Origin: Chitinophaga pinensis
Lineage (GTDB): Bacteria > Bacteroidota > Bacteroidia > B-17B0 > Aurantibacillaceae
Length of the DNA stretch: 64,000 nt
NCBI GenBank assembly: GCA_945860225.1
Contig: CAMAPT010000017.1
Span: forward strand, 16,274-80,273
Reading direction: 5' to 3'
Below the pieces are notes generated by a model. The model saw only the letters and a program-made list of their open reading frames with translations, was not told the DNA's origin and searched no databases. Made by a program: the position numbers and the translations under genes. Below, in pieces: positions 17,551 to 25,962 of the stretch; within the stretch, counting starts at the first letter, position 1; the number at the start of each line of letters is the position of its first letter.

Positions 17551-18597
17551 CTATAGTTTATTAAATTTTAAATATTCGTTAGCCTTATTATAATCATCAT
17601 GGTTTCCTATATCTAACCAAAACGAGTGGATAGGGAAATTTATAACCTTTTTATTTGCCGCAATTAAATCTTCTATTAAATCAGTTGCATCATATTGCTT
17701 ATTTAGAGGAATAAGATTTAAATGTTCTTTTTTAATTAAATAAATTCCTGCGTTAGAATAATATGTGTACTTAGGTTTTTCTTTTAACGATTTAACATTT
17801 AAACCATCAACTTCTAAAACCGCATAAGGCACATTTACATAATAAGGAATACAAGCAACTATAAGATCAGCTCCAGTATCAATAAACTGATTATAAAGAT
17901 CTTCAAAATTTATATTTGTTAATATATCGGCATTCATTAATAACACAGCATCGTGATGTATATGCTTAATTAAAGAAACCGATCCTGCTGTACCCAATTT
18001 TTCATTTTCTTTTACATAAGATATATTAACATCTTTAGATTCGCCATTTTTAAAATAATCAATAATCTGTTCGCCAAGATAATTTACACTTATATTAATA
18101 TTATTAATTCCAAAATGAATTATTCTATCAACTACATGTTCAATTATAGGTTTATCTCCAACTTTTAAAAGTGATTTTGGTGTTTCTTCAGTTAAAGGCC
18201 TTAAACGCTGTCCTTCTCCTCCAGCCATTATAATTGCTGTAATGGGCAAAATATTTTCTTGCTCGCTAAGGTTTATTATTTTAATAATTTGCTTATTACT
18301 ATTAAGAATTGGAAGTAAAAATATACCTCTCATCTTATAGTCATTTATTTGCTTAACTGAGAACTCGTTTTCGGTTAAAAATTTAAAATCTGTATTCATA
18401 AAAAATGAAACAGGCTCATTCACTTTTATACCTTTAATTAATCCTCTTCTAATATCGCCATCGGTTAGCGTTCCAATCAATTTTTTATTTTCCTCAACAA
18501 CAAATAAAGTTAAATCCTTTCCTAAAGAACTTAACTTTTCTAAGGCAAAAGAAATAGGTAATGTTTCTAAAACAATATGTTCTTCAAGTATCCTCAT
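17551..18597 (-). CDS. CBS-domain sugar nucleotidyltransferase (PtmE-like)
   Basis: The 348-residue protein has two CBS motifs in residues 1 to about 115 (GTLTDGDIRRGL at 42-53, RGIFLLPILNSN near 90-101), then an NTP-transferase domain with IIMAGGEGQRLRPLTEETPK at 122-141 and LMNADILTNINF. This is the architecture of PtmE, the glucosamine-1-phosphate guanylyltransferase that makes GDP-GlcN for legionaminic acid. That suggests a GDP-sugar route here instead of UDP-sugars. It shares one base with the deacetylase gene upstream. Other CBS-NTP-transferases in glycan loci make different nucleotide sugars, so guanylyl specificity is inference. Confidence 0.82.
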   Translation of the reverse strand: MRILEEHIVLETLPISFALEKLSSLGKDLTLFVVEENKKLIGTLTDGDIRRGLIKGIKVNEPVSFFMNTDFKFLTENEFSVKQINDYKMRGIFLLPILNSNKQIIKIINLSEQENILPITAIIMAGGEGQRLRPLTEETPKSLLKVGDKPIIEHVVDRIIHFGINNINISVNYLGEQIIDYFKNGESKDVNISYVKENEKLGTAGSVSLIKHIHHDAVLLMNADILTNINFEDLYNQFIDTGADLIVACIPYYVNVPYAVLEVDGLNVKSLKEKPKYTYYSNAGIYLIKKEHLNLIPLNKQYDATDLIEDLIAANKKVINFPIHSFWLDIGNHDDYNKANEYLKFNKL

Positions 18598-19265
18598 TAT
18601 TCAATGCATTTTAATAATTGAAAAGCTTCTGCATATTTTACCCCCACACTTGCACCTCTAAAATGGGCCAATGCTTTAATGTTTTCTAAAGATCTTGGAA
18701 ATGGATGATTTCCCATTTCAGATTCAAATATTTCCATAATTTTTAATTTTTCATCTATAAAATCGGAAACATCAACAAAATAATTTGGTAAGAAAACTTT
18801 TTCAAATAAAGCTGGTGCAAATTCAGTTTCCGAAATACACTCGTACATTAATACTTTTTTAATAAAAGGATAGCGAAATGACTTAGTACATGCCATAACC
18901 GCATCAAAAATTACACGATGATCGGAATGTGCATCAGAACGATTTAATGTATATATTACATCTGGTTTAAAATTTAAAAAAACCTTAGAAATATCGGGTA
19001 TTAGCGTAAATAAAGAACTAGAACTTAATGTCATCGTTGGATAATTTAAATTTACAACTTCATTAAAATTAAATTTGCTTGCTACTTTTTCAATTTCTAT
19101 TGCTCTAGACTCTATTTTTTCTTTTGTAAATCCTTGGTTTTCGAAAATTCCGGTAATAATTAACCAAAAAATTTGATCGCCATTAGCTTTATGTTTTAAC
19201 AGAGTACCTCCTACACCTAAAGTTTCATCATCCGGATGAGCTGATACAACTAATACTTTTTTCAT
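18597..19265 (-). CDS. PIG-L family (LmbE-type) deacetylase
   Basis: The 222-residue protein has the zinc-binding AHPDDE motif at residues 9-14 and a second metal ligand motif in RSDAHSDHR, followed by CTKSFRYPFIKKVLMYE. These define the PIG-L/LmbE superfamily of N-acetyl sugar deacetylases. No signal peptide is present, so it should act in the cytoplasm on a small sugar nucleotide. In this cluster it could remove an N-acetyl group so that another substituent can be added, which fits the neighbouring formyltransferase-fold gene 9 bases upstream. The substrate itself is not evident. Confidence 0.85.
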   Translation of the reverse strand: MKKVLVVSAHPDDETLGVGGTLLKHKANGDQIFWLIITGIFENQGFTKEKIESRAIEIEKVASKFNFNEVVNLNYPTMTLSSSSLFTLIPDISKVFLNFKPDVIYTLNRSDAHSDHRVIFDAVMACTKSFRYPFIKKVLMYECISETEFAPALFEKVFLPNYFVDVSDFIDEKLKIMEIFESEMGNHPFPRSLENIKALAHFRGASVGVKYAEAFQLLKCIE

Positions 19266-19274
19266 ATAGTTATT

Positions 19275-20156
19275 TTAAAATAAATAAGACCCTGCATTGG
19301 GAATTTTATCGAAATTATGTTCTACAAATAGAATACTTGAGTCGCCTGTTTTTACTTCAATTTTATTATTGAGAACACTAATAACTTTACCTGGCTCAAT
19401 ATTTTCACAATTAAATGTTCCCGGCACGGCTTTCCAAATAATAATTTCCTGATTCTCAAAAAAACAATGTGCGCCAGGATAAGGCCTTGTTAAACCTCTA
19501 ATTAAATTAATTATTGATTTTGTTGTCATTCTAAAATCAATTTTACCATCGTCTTTATTTCTTTTTCTCCAAATATTTCCTTCTCCTTGTTGAGGTGTTT
19601 TTTGATGTGTTTTAGAAATTAGCTTTGGCAAAAATTCTTTAATTTGTATTATACTAATGTCATTTATTTTATTGTAAATATCCATTGCGTCATCTTCAAA
19701 CATGATTGACACTTCCGCTTGACTTAAAATTTCTCCTGCATCAGCTTTCTCATTCATAAAGAAAAACGTAGAACCTGTTTTTTCTAAGCCTAAAACTTTA
19801 GCCCAAATTATTGGATGTCTTCCTTTATTAAACGGCAATAAACTTGGATGATATCCTATTACACCCATAGGTGCGAAGTTTAGTAATTGCTTTTTTAAAA
19901 GATTTGACCAACCGAAACAAAAAATAATGTCTGGATTTAAATTTTCTATCCAACTAATATTATTAGCATGATTAATGTCGTTAACATATTTACAAGGAAT
20001 GTTATGCTTTAAAGCAATTTCATTTAAATTAACAAAATCAGAATTAAAATTTGATTCTTCTTTTGTTATAATACCTACAATATTGACATTTAAACTCAAT
20101 AGAGTTTTTAAAGTAATCTCTGAAAACACAACACTACCTATAAAAACAATTCTCAT
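19275..20156 (-). CDS. Formyltransferase-fold protein with altered active-site motif
   Basis: The 293-residue protein has the methionyl-tRNA/sugar formyltransferase fold: FGWSNLL, the signature YHPSLLPFNKGRHPIIWA (102-119) and FFFMNEKADAGEIL (131-144), plus a C-terminal OB-like region. The catalytic His and Asp (H103, D139) are present, but the Asn of the usual N-x-H motif is Gly101. A related family with G-x-H and RGRHPxxWA occurs in other polysaccharide clusters. It may formylate a sugar amine, perhaps one exposed by the adjacent PIG-L enzyme, or do other folate-linked chemistry. The start overlaps the neuC-like gene by 4 bases. Confidence 0.7.
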   Translation of the reverse strand: MRIVFIGSVVFSEITLKTLLSLNVNIVGIITKEESNFNSDFVNLNEIALKHNIPCKYVNDINHANNISWIENLNPDIIFCFGWSNLLKKQLLNFAPMGVIGYHPSLLPFNKGRHPIIWAKVLGLEKTGSTFFFMNEKADAGEILSQAEVSIMFEDDAMDIYNKINDISIIQIKEFLPKLISKTHQKTPQQGEGNIWRKRNKDDGKIDFRMTTKSIINLIRGLTRPYPGAHCFFENQEIIIWKAVPGTFNCENIEPGKVISVLNNKIEVKTGDSSILFVEHNFDKIPNAGSYLF

Positions 20157-21316
20157 TTTATATTTATATTATAAAATTCCTTTTTAATAATGTTTTTTAA
20201 ATTAATTTTCTTTAAAACCTCAATAATTTTAGTAGATGAATTACCATCGCCATGTGGATTAATTGTGTTTTTTAAATTAGCTTTAAACATAGGTGAAAGA
20301 GCTTTATTAAATGCGTTTGAAATAGACAATTCAGTATTATCGCAATTAATTACGCTAGTTGCACATATCCTACCCTTTTGTCTATCGCCAATATTTACAG
20401 TAGCAATTTTAAATGAAGGTACTTCTACTAAACCACTCGAAGAATTTCCAATTACCAAATCAACATGTTTTAAAGCAGACAAGTATCTTAATTGACCTAA
20501 TGAAATAAATGAAACTGCATTTTTATTATTTTCATTTACAAAATCATCTATCATTTTAATTATAACTCGTCCTCCAGTATCTGCATTTGGTTTTGTAAAA
20601 ATGAAATGTGTATTTCTGTGTTTTTTTAAAACATTTAACAAAACTTTAAATTGATCTTCGGCCGAATTATTATCTAATGTTACCGGGTGAAATGTTATTA
20701 AAAAATTAATATCAGACAATTTAAAATTTATTGATTTTTCAAATTCTCTTTTTGAAAGTAGTTTTAATTTATTTATATTTTCTATACCAAGTGCACCAAC
20801 ATTATAAACATTGTATGGCACTTCGCCCAATTGTATAACTCTATTTTTATACTCTTCAGTAGATGTAAAGTGTATATGCGACATTTTTGTTATTGAATGT
20901 CGAATTGGTTCATCAATTAACCCTTCGGTAGCTTCACCACCATGACAATGAGCAACAGGTATTTTAGCTATCATTGCTGCTGTAACTGATGCAAATATCT
21001 CGAACCTATCTCCTAGCACTAAAATAATATCTGGTTTTAAACGATCATAAACTTCTGCAAATCCAATAATACCTAGTCCAATACTTTTAGAAATACCTAC
21101 GCTAGTATCAGAAGATAGTAACATTTCTATTTTTTCATCAATTTTAAAGCCATCTGACTCAATTTGTTTATAAGTTAATCCAAATTCTGGCGATAAATGC
21201 ATACCAGTTACACATAGCTGAAGTTTTAACGATTTATCAGAAGATATACCCTTAATTACCCAATATAGTACACCATACTCTGCTCTAGTACCAGTAATTA
21301 CACAGATTTTTCTCAT
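20153..21316 (-). CDS. Hydrolysing nucleotide-sugar 2-epimerase, NeuC/LegG-like
   Basis: The 387-residue protein starts KICVITGTRAEYGVLYWVIK, contains VLGDRFEIFASVTAAM with AHCHGGEATEGLIDEPIRH, and has GNSSSGLVEVPSF toward the C-terminus. These are hallmark segments of NeuC-type UDP-GlcNAc 2-epimerases that hydrolyse the nucleotide sugar to a free N-acylated mannosamine-type sugar. In legionaminic acid synthesis LegG acts on the diacetamido-bacillosamine nucleotide. Its ATG overlaps the TGA of the neuB-like gene. Sequence alone does not show whether the natural substrate is UDP- or GDP-linked or which acyl groups it carries. Confidence 0.9.
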   Translation of the reverse strand: MRKICVITGTRAEYGVLYWVIKGISSDKSLKLQLCVTGMHLSPEFGLTYKQIESDGFKIDEKIEMLLSSDTSVGISKSIGLGIIGFAEVYDRLKPDIILVLGDRFEIFASVTAAMIAKIPVAHCHGGEATEGLIDEPIRHSITKMSHIHFTSTEEYKNRVIQLGEVPYNVYNVGALGIENINKLKLLSKREFEKSINFKLSDINFLITFHPVTLDNNSAEDQFKVLLNVLKKHRNTHFIFTKPNADTGGRVIIKMIDDFVNENNKNAVSFISLGQLRYLSALKHVDLVIGNSSSGLVEVPSFKIATVNIGDRQKGRICATSVINCDNTELSISNAFNKALSPMFKANLKNTINPHGDGNSSTKIIEVLKKINLKNIIKKEFYNINIK

Positions 21317-22338
21317 ATCAATTCACTATAATTTATAAGTTGATTAGAAAAAACATTGCTTTTTAATTCTTTACCAATTACTTTATCAATTTCCATAGGT
21401 GAAATTCCATTACCTGGCCTAACAATTAATATATCATCAAATGAAATAACATGTCCTTTAGGAAAACTATCCCTATAATGTAAACTTTTTCTAACTATTG
21501 AAATATTCTTCATTTCAGAAACACTCGGCTCTTTAACTCCTGAGCCAGAAATTGCTTTTTCAATATTTCTAATAGAAGAAACTAGATTTTTTAATTCCTC
21601 TGGATTCAATGATGCCACATGATCCGGGCCTTCCATTTGTTTATCTAATGTAAAATGTTTCTCGATTACTTTTGCACCAAGAGCTACGGCTGCCATAGAA
21701 ACTTCAATTCCTTCGGTATGATCGGAGTAACCTATTTCTACGCCTAACTCGTTTTTAATATTATGCATTGCTAATAAATTTACATCGCTCATTGGAGTAG
21801 GATATTCTGTATTGCAATGTAAAATGGTAATGTTTGATAATGGTGTACCAGAATCAATAAGTACCTTTACTGCCTCTTTAATTTCTTGCAAATTGGCCAT
21901 TCCTGTTGATAATATTACATCTAAATTAAAACTACCAATTAATTTTAAGTAAGGTAAGTTTGTTATTTCACCTGATGGAATCTTAAATATTTTAACCCCT
22001 AATTCTTTTAAAAAAATGGCACTTTCTAAATCGAAAGGTGTAGACAAAAACTGAATATTATGCAACTCTGAATGTTTTTTTAAAGCTCTAAAATCATCAA
22101 ATTTTAATTCTAGCTTTTTTACCATTTGAAGTTGTGATTCTTCGCTATCTGTATTTGTAACTTGATAACTCGCTTTTTTTGCACTAATTGAAATTACCTT
22201 CTCGGCAATAAAGGTTTGAAATTTCACATAATCAGCCTTTGCTTCTGAAGCTTTTTCAATTAATTTTTTAGCCAATTCAACATCACCATTATGGTTAACT
22301 CCTGCTTCAGCTATAATTATAACTTTACTTTTGTTCAT
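21313..22338 (-). CDS. Nonulosonic acid synthase, NeuB/LegI-like
   Basis: The 341-residue protein has the NeuB barrel with IIIAEAGVNHNGDVELAKKL (7-26), YVKFQTF, STPFDLESA, PSGEITNLPYLKLI and HCNTEYPTP, then IGYSDHTEGIEVSMAAVALG and KHFTLD, and a C-terminal SAF/antifreeze-like domain from about residue 285. NeuB enzymes condense phosphoenolpyruvate with a six-carbon amino sugar to make a nine-carbon sialic-acid-like sugar. With LegC, LegG, PtmE and PtmG relatives nearby, a legionaminic-acid-type product is more likely than neuraminic acid. It overlaps the epimerase gene upstream by 14 bases. Confidence 0.92.
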   Translation of the reverse strand: MNKSKVIIIAEAGVNHNGDVELAKKLIEKASEAKADYVKFQTFIAEKVISISAKKASYQVTNTDSEESQLQMVKKLELKFDDFRALKKHSELHNIQFLSTPFDLESAIFLKELGVKIFKIPSGEITNLPYLKLIGSFNLDVILSTGMANLQEIKEAVKVLIDSGTPLSNITILHCNTEYPTPMSDVNLLAMHNIKNELGVEIGYSDHTEGIEVSMAAVALGAKVIEKHFTLDKQMEGPDHVASLNPEELKNLVSSIRNIEKAISGSGVKEPSVSEMKNISIVRKSLHYRDSFPKGHVISFDDILIVRPGNGISPMEIDKVIGKELKSNVFSNQLINYSELI

Positions 22339-23176
22339 TGTTTAATAATTTATCAATTTTAGAACAATTAATATAAACTTTTGATTTTACTCCTTTATCT
22401 ATTAAAACAATTTTAGAATTTTCATTTCCGTGCTCATTAATTATCATCTTTGCAAGATCTAAATAACTAATATTTTTCTGTCCTAAATTTAAAGTTCCAC
22501 TAAAATTATTTTGCTTTAATAATAAATCTACTTTCTCTATTAAATAGTTTATAGAAATAAAATTACTCACCCTCTCTCCATTACCCCAAACACATATTTC
22601 ATTTTTATTTTTTAATTCCGCTAAATAGTTAGAATACATTCTATCAGCTCTCATTCCGTCGCCATAAGTTTGCGAAAGTCTTAAATTTACAACCTCTATA
22701 TTTTTTAAATAAAATTTAAATAGTTCTTCGCTACAAAATTTCGACAAAGAATATAAACATTCTGCATTTGCGCTTGGATTTATTTCGGAAACTTCGGTGT
22801 ATGAACCGTCTTTATTAGGATACACACCTATAGTAGAAAAATTTAAAAGCTTTTTAGGTTTAAAATGCAAAGCTAATGTAATTACAGATTCCGTAATTTT
22901 ATTATTATCGTTAAATAACGAGATAGAATTTATATTATTTTCATCAGCTAATAATGCCGCACAGTGTATAATTACATCTATATTAATTTGATTAAAAGTC
23001 TCATTCTTTAAAACATTATTTACGGCATCAAGTTTAGTTAAATCTATGTTAAACACATTTTTATCACCAATACTATCAGGTTTTCGTTGTATACAAAATA
23101 CATTATGATTTAAACTAAAATAATTTTTTAGTTTATTTCCAATAAAACCACTTGAACCGGTAATTAAAATATTCAT
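22325..23176 (-). CDS. NAD-dependent epimerase/dehydratase (extended SDR)
   Basis: The 283-residue protein begins NILITGSSGFIGNKLKNYF, the GxxGxxG cofactor motif, and has the catalytic pattern S...YSLSKFCSEELF, with the Tyr-x-x-x-Lys pair around residues 142-146. VNLRLSQTYGDGM and a late SGTLNLGQ segment complete the extended SDR profile. It would act on a nucleotide sugar, for example as a 4-reductase or epimerase. It lies between the ATP-grasp gene and the neuB-like gene with overlapping ends on both sides, which ties it to nonulosonate or precursor synthesis. The precise reaction is not predictable. Confidence 0.8.
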   Translation of the reverse strand: MNILITGSSGFIGNKLKNYFSLNHNVFCIQRKPDSIGDKNVFNIDLTKLDAVNNVLKNETFNQINIDVIIHCAALLADENNINSISLFNDNNKITESVITLALHFKPKKLLNFSTIGVYPNKDGSYTEVSEINPSANAECLYSLSKFCSEELFKFYLKNIEVVNLRLSQTYGDGMRADRMYSNYLAELKNKNEICVWGNGERVSNFISINYLIEKVDLLLKQNNFSGTLNLGQKNISYLDLAKMIINEHGNENSKIVLIDKGVKSKVYINCSKIDKLLNNEQK

Positions 23177-24168
23177 TAACTATTACTTTTGGGAATAAAA
23201 AATTCATCGTAATACCTTACAACGGTACCTTCTTTTAGATTAAATTTAATTTCTTTGTTAAACAGTATATAATTAATGATATACTCTACTTCATTATATC
23301 CAAATAAAGATCTAATATATGTAGTACCGGAGTGACGAGAGTTTATTTCAAAAATTTTCGGCAATCCATTTTCATCTATTCTTAATTGAAAATTACATGC
23401 TCCAAAAGGTTTAAGAATAGCACAAACATCCTTTAAATAATTATAAATTAAATCAGGAAAAGACTTTTCAAAATATGAGATATAAGTATTTCCTTGTTTT
23501 AAATATCTTTTAAGAGGAATTATATGTTTTAATTCATTATCTAGAAAAATAGTACCGCAAGTATATTCACTTTCCATAGACCCTAAATGTTCCTGAATTA
23601 CTGGTTCTTTAACCGTCTCCACAGCTTTTTGAAGTTCATCTGAGTCCTTTACTAAATTAACCCCTACACTACGTGCACCCTTTCTTGGCTTTACAATTAG
23701 TGGGAATTTAAACTCAGAAGAATTATACTCTTGAGGCAAACATGATTGAGGATAATTTAAATGATTATCCTTTAAAAATTGATAAGTTAAATATTTATCG
23801 TTTGCAATTTCAATTACAGAAGAAGAACTAACCATTACTTTACAAGATGATTTCTGTTCTATTTGTTCTTTATATTTTGCGAAAATTGGCAATTCGAAAT
23901 CAACTCCTATAAAAAGTAATTTTATATCATGTATAATAATAATTTCCAAAATATAATTAACTAAATCCTTCTCGGTTACTTCGTTTTTTAAAATATCCGG
24001 AAGAATAAAATTACTAGAACACCAAAACGAACCTACGGTTTTATCAAAATAATCAAAACCAATTAGATTTAACTTTTCATTTACATTGGAACGCAAAATA
24101 GATTTAATAACAGCTTGTCCTATTAAACTTCCAGTTCCTGTAATACCTATGTTAATTTTATTTTCCAA
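23176..24168 (-). CDS. ATP-grasp ligase-like protein
   Basis: The 330-residue protein has an N-terminal Rossmann-like domain (INIGITGTGSLIGQAVIKSI) and an ATP-grasp domain with FPLIVKPRKGARSVGVNLV, EPVIQEHLGSMESEYTCGT, and the metal-binding CNFQLRIDENGLPKIFEINSR near residues 280-300. The layout is that of carbamoyl-phosphate-synthase-like ATP-grasp enzymes in glycan clusters. Such enzymes join a carboxylate to an amine, so it might attach an amino acid or other acid to a sugar amine. The only available start is TTG at 24168. The substrate is unknown, and it is unusual in nonulosonate gene sets I know. Confidence 0.75.
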   Translation of the reverse strand: MENKINIGITGTGSLIGQAVIKSILRSNVNEKLNLIGFDYFDKTVGSFWCSSNFILPDILKNEVTEKDLVNYILEIIIIHDIKLLFIGVDFELPIFAKYKEQIEQKSSCKVMVSSSSVIEIANDKYLTYQFLKDNHLNYPQSCLPQEYNSSEFKFPLIVKPRKGARSVGVNLVKDSDELQKAVETVKEPVIQEHLGSMESEYTCGTIFLDNELKHIIPLKRYLKQGNTYISYFEKSFPDLIYNYLKDVCAILKPFGACNFQLRIDENGLPKIFEINSRHSGTTYIRSLFGYNEVEYIINYILFNKEIKFNLKEGTVVRYYDEFFIPKSNS

Positions 24169-24169
24169 T

Positions 24170-24802
24170 TTATTTTTGTTTACTACGGATATAATCGATG
24201 CAGATTTGCGGGTATTTTAAACTCATCATCTCATTAATAAGAATATCTGAATTATAAATTAATGATTTAAGATTAATATCATTTTCAATAGGATTCCAAA
24301 CAACATAATTAATTTCATTTGCATTAATTCTGTTTTGTCCAACACTTCCAACATTTATTAAATTTTTGGAGCCTATTTCTTTTTTAAACATTCTATGAGA
24401 ATGACCTATAAAACAATTATTTTCTAATTGAATTTCCGAATCGGGATATATATATTCATTATTCAACGTATGTGTTAATTGATAATTATAGCAGTTGTAT
24501 TCACTTATATATTTCTCAATAGCAGTTAAATTCTCAAACTGAGGGTAACAATGGTTAAAAAAGCATTTTGCAATTTCGTTAGTTCCCTGATACACTCCCT
24601 TTATAAAAGCTTCTTCATGATTTCCTTTAATTAATTTTCCATTCGGAATAGTTGAAAGCAATTGCACACATTGGTTACTCCAAGGCCCATAATTTACAAC
24701 ATCGCCTAACGAAACCATTTGATCAAAATCTTTTTCAGCTTTAAGAACTAACTCTAAAGCAGCTAAGTTTCCGTGAATATCACTAACAATTAAAATTTTC
24801 AT
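24170..24802 (-). CDS. Calcineurin-like metallophosphoesterase (YfcE/MJ0936-like)
   Basis: The 210-residue protein shows the metallophosphoesterase motifs in order: SDIHGN (7-12), SLGDVVNYGPWSNQC, IKGNHEEA and GHSHRMF near 133-139. GDxxxYGPxP-like sequence is typical of the small YfcE/MJ0936 group acting on phosphodiesters or phosphomonoesters. It has no signal peptide. Its stop lies next to the ATP-grasp start and its start overlaps the aminotransferase stop by 4 bases. A phosphatase here could dephosphorylate a sugar phosphate intermediate or clear a by-product; I cannot choose between these. Confidence 0.8.
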   Translation of the reverse strand: MKILIVSDIHGNLAALELVLKAEKDFDQMVSLGDVVNYGPWSNQCVQLLSTIPNGKLIKGNHEEAFIKGVYQGTNEIAKCFFNHCYPQFENLTAIEKYISEYNCYNYQLTHTLNNEYIYPDSEIQLENNCFIGHSHRMFKKEIGSKNLINVGSVGQNRINANEINYVVWNPIENDINLKSLIYNSDILINEMMSLKYPQICIDYIRSKQK

Positions 24803-25962
24803 TTTATTCTTACACTACTCGGTATATTAACACTTCTTTGTTCTAAATAAATTGCGTTTTTCTGTTCGTCTCTTATACAATTTTCATACATAGGCAATTT
24901 AAACATGAGTTGCCAAATTGGCCGCGTCATAACCTTTTGATCATTTGTTTCTTTCAAAAATAAATCTCTTTCTTTTTTATCATTTAACTCAACACACATT
25001 AGCCAATAATTGGCTTTAGTATGTTCTTGTTCTGTGCGGAAATTAATTCCAATTGCATTAAAAAAAGATTTATATGCTAAAGCCAATTCGCGTTTATTAT
25101 TCAAAAAAGATGTTAATTGCTCTAACTGAGCGCATGCTAATGCCGCATTAATATTGGGCATTCTGAAATTGTATCCCAATTCATCATGAACGTATTCATA
25201 AGGATGCGGTACTTTTGCAGTGTTTGTTACATGCTTTGCTCTGTTTCCAAGATCTATATTGTTTGTAACTAGTGCACCACCTCCGCCACTCGTAACAATT
25301 TTATTGCCGTTGAATGAAAAAACAGAAATTTCTCCATGAGTTCCAACATGTTTATTTTTATAATAACTTCCCAGCGCTTCTGCGGCATCTTCAATTAAGG
25401 GGATGTTCCACTTATCGCATACTTTTTTTAATTCATCTAAATGAACCGGAAAGCCAAAGGTATGCATGGCTATGCAAGCACTTATTTTGTTACCTGTTTT
25501 TTTATTATAGCAACCATTCTCGCGCAGTTCTGCATTTTCCAGTAAAAATTGTTCAACTGCTTGTGGTGATAAACCCATAGTATCTAAATCTACATCAATG
25601 AATACCGGGTTTGCACCATTGTATTTAATAGCATTTGTTGTAGCTACAAAAGTGAGTGCCTGGGTTATTACTTCATCGCCATGTTTAACTCCAACTAATT
25701 TTAATGCAACCTGTATTCCTGCAGTACCATTTACGACAGCCACTGCTTTTTTTGTTGAGGTTAACGAAGCCATGTGGTTTTCAAAACGATCTACGAAAGG
25801 ACCAACCGATGAAACAAATGTAGAATCAATGGTTTCCAATAAATATTTTTTTTCGTTACCTCCAAAATGAGGGGCATGTAATGGAATTAAGTCTTTTGTT
25901 TTATATACTTCCTGAATAAACTTTATGGTATCTTTAATTTCTTGCATATTACATTTTAGCAT
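24799..25962 (-). CDS. LegC-type sugar-nucleotide aminotransferase
   Basis: The 387-residue PLP enzyme has the fold-type I aminotransferase pattern: VAVVNGTAGIQVALKLVGV (75-93), EDAAEALGSYYKNKHVGTHG (191-210) and the PLP lysine K221 in FSFNGNKIVTSGGGGAL. The N-terminus IPLHAPHFGGNEKKYLLETI and the triple-to-quadruple Gly after the lysine are features I associate with LegC, which aminates the 4-keto sugar made by the 4,6-dehydratase. The ATG at 25962 overlaps the dehydratase gene by 14 bases; a second ATG at 25947 avoids the overlap and is an alternative start. Pairing with the dehydratase just upstream supports the assignment. Confidence 0.85.
   Translation of the reverse strand: MLKCNMQEIKDTIKFIQEVYKTKDLIPLHAPHFGGNEKKYLLETIDSTFVSSVGPFVDRFENHMASLTSTKKAVAVVNGTAGIQVALKLVGVKHGDEVITQALTFVATTNAIKYNGANPVFIDVDLDTMGLSPQAVEQFLLENAELRENGCYNKKTGNKISACIAMHTFGFPVHLDELKKVCDKWNIPLIEDAAEALGSYYKNKHVGTHGEISVFSFNGNKIVTSGGGGALVTNNIDLGNRAKHVTNTAKVPHPYEYVHDELGYNFRMPNINAALACAQLEQLTSFLNNKRELALAYKSFFNAIGINFRTEQEHTKANYWLMCVELNDKKERDLFLKETNDQKVMTRPIWQLMFKLPMYENCIRDEQKNAIYLEQRSVNIPSSVRIK

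Noticed and set aside
19275..20156. Methionyl-tRNA formyltransferase (fmt)
   Set aside because: The N-x-H motif is altered, the context is sugar biosynthesis, and the GRHPIIWA block is of the polysaccharide-associated subfamily.
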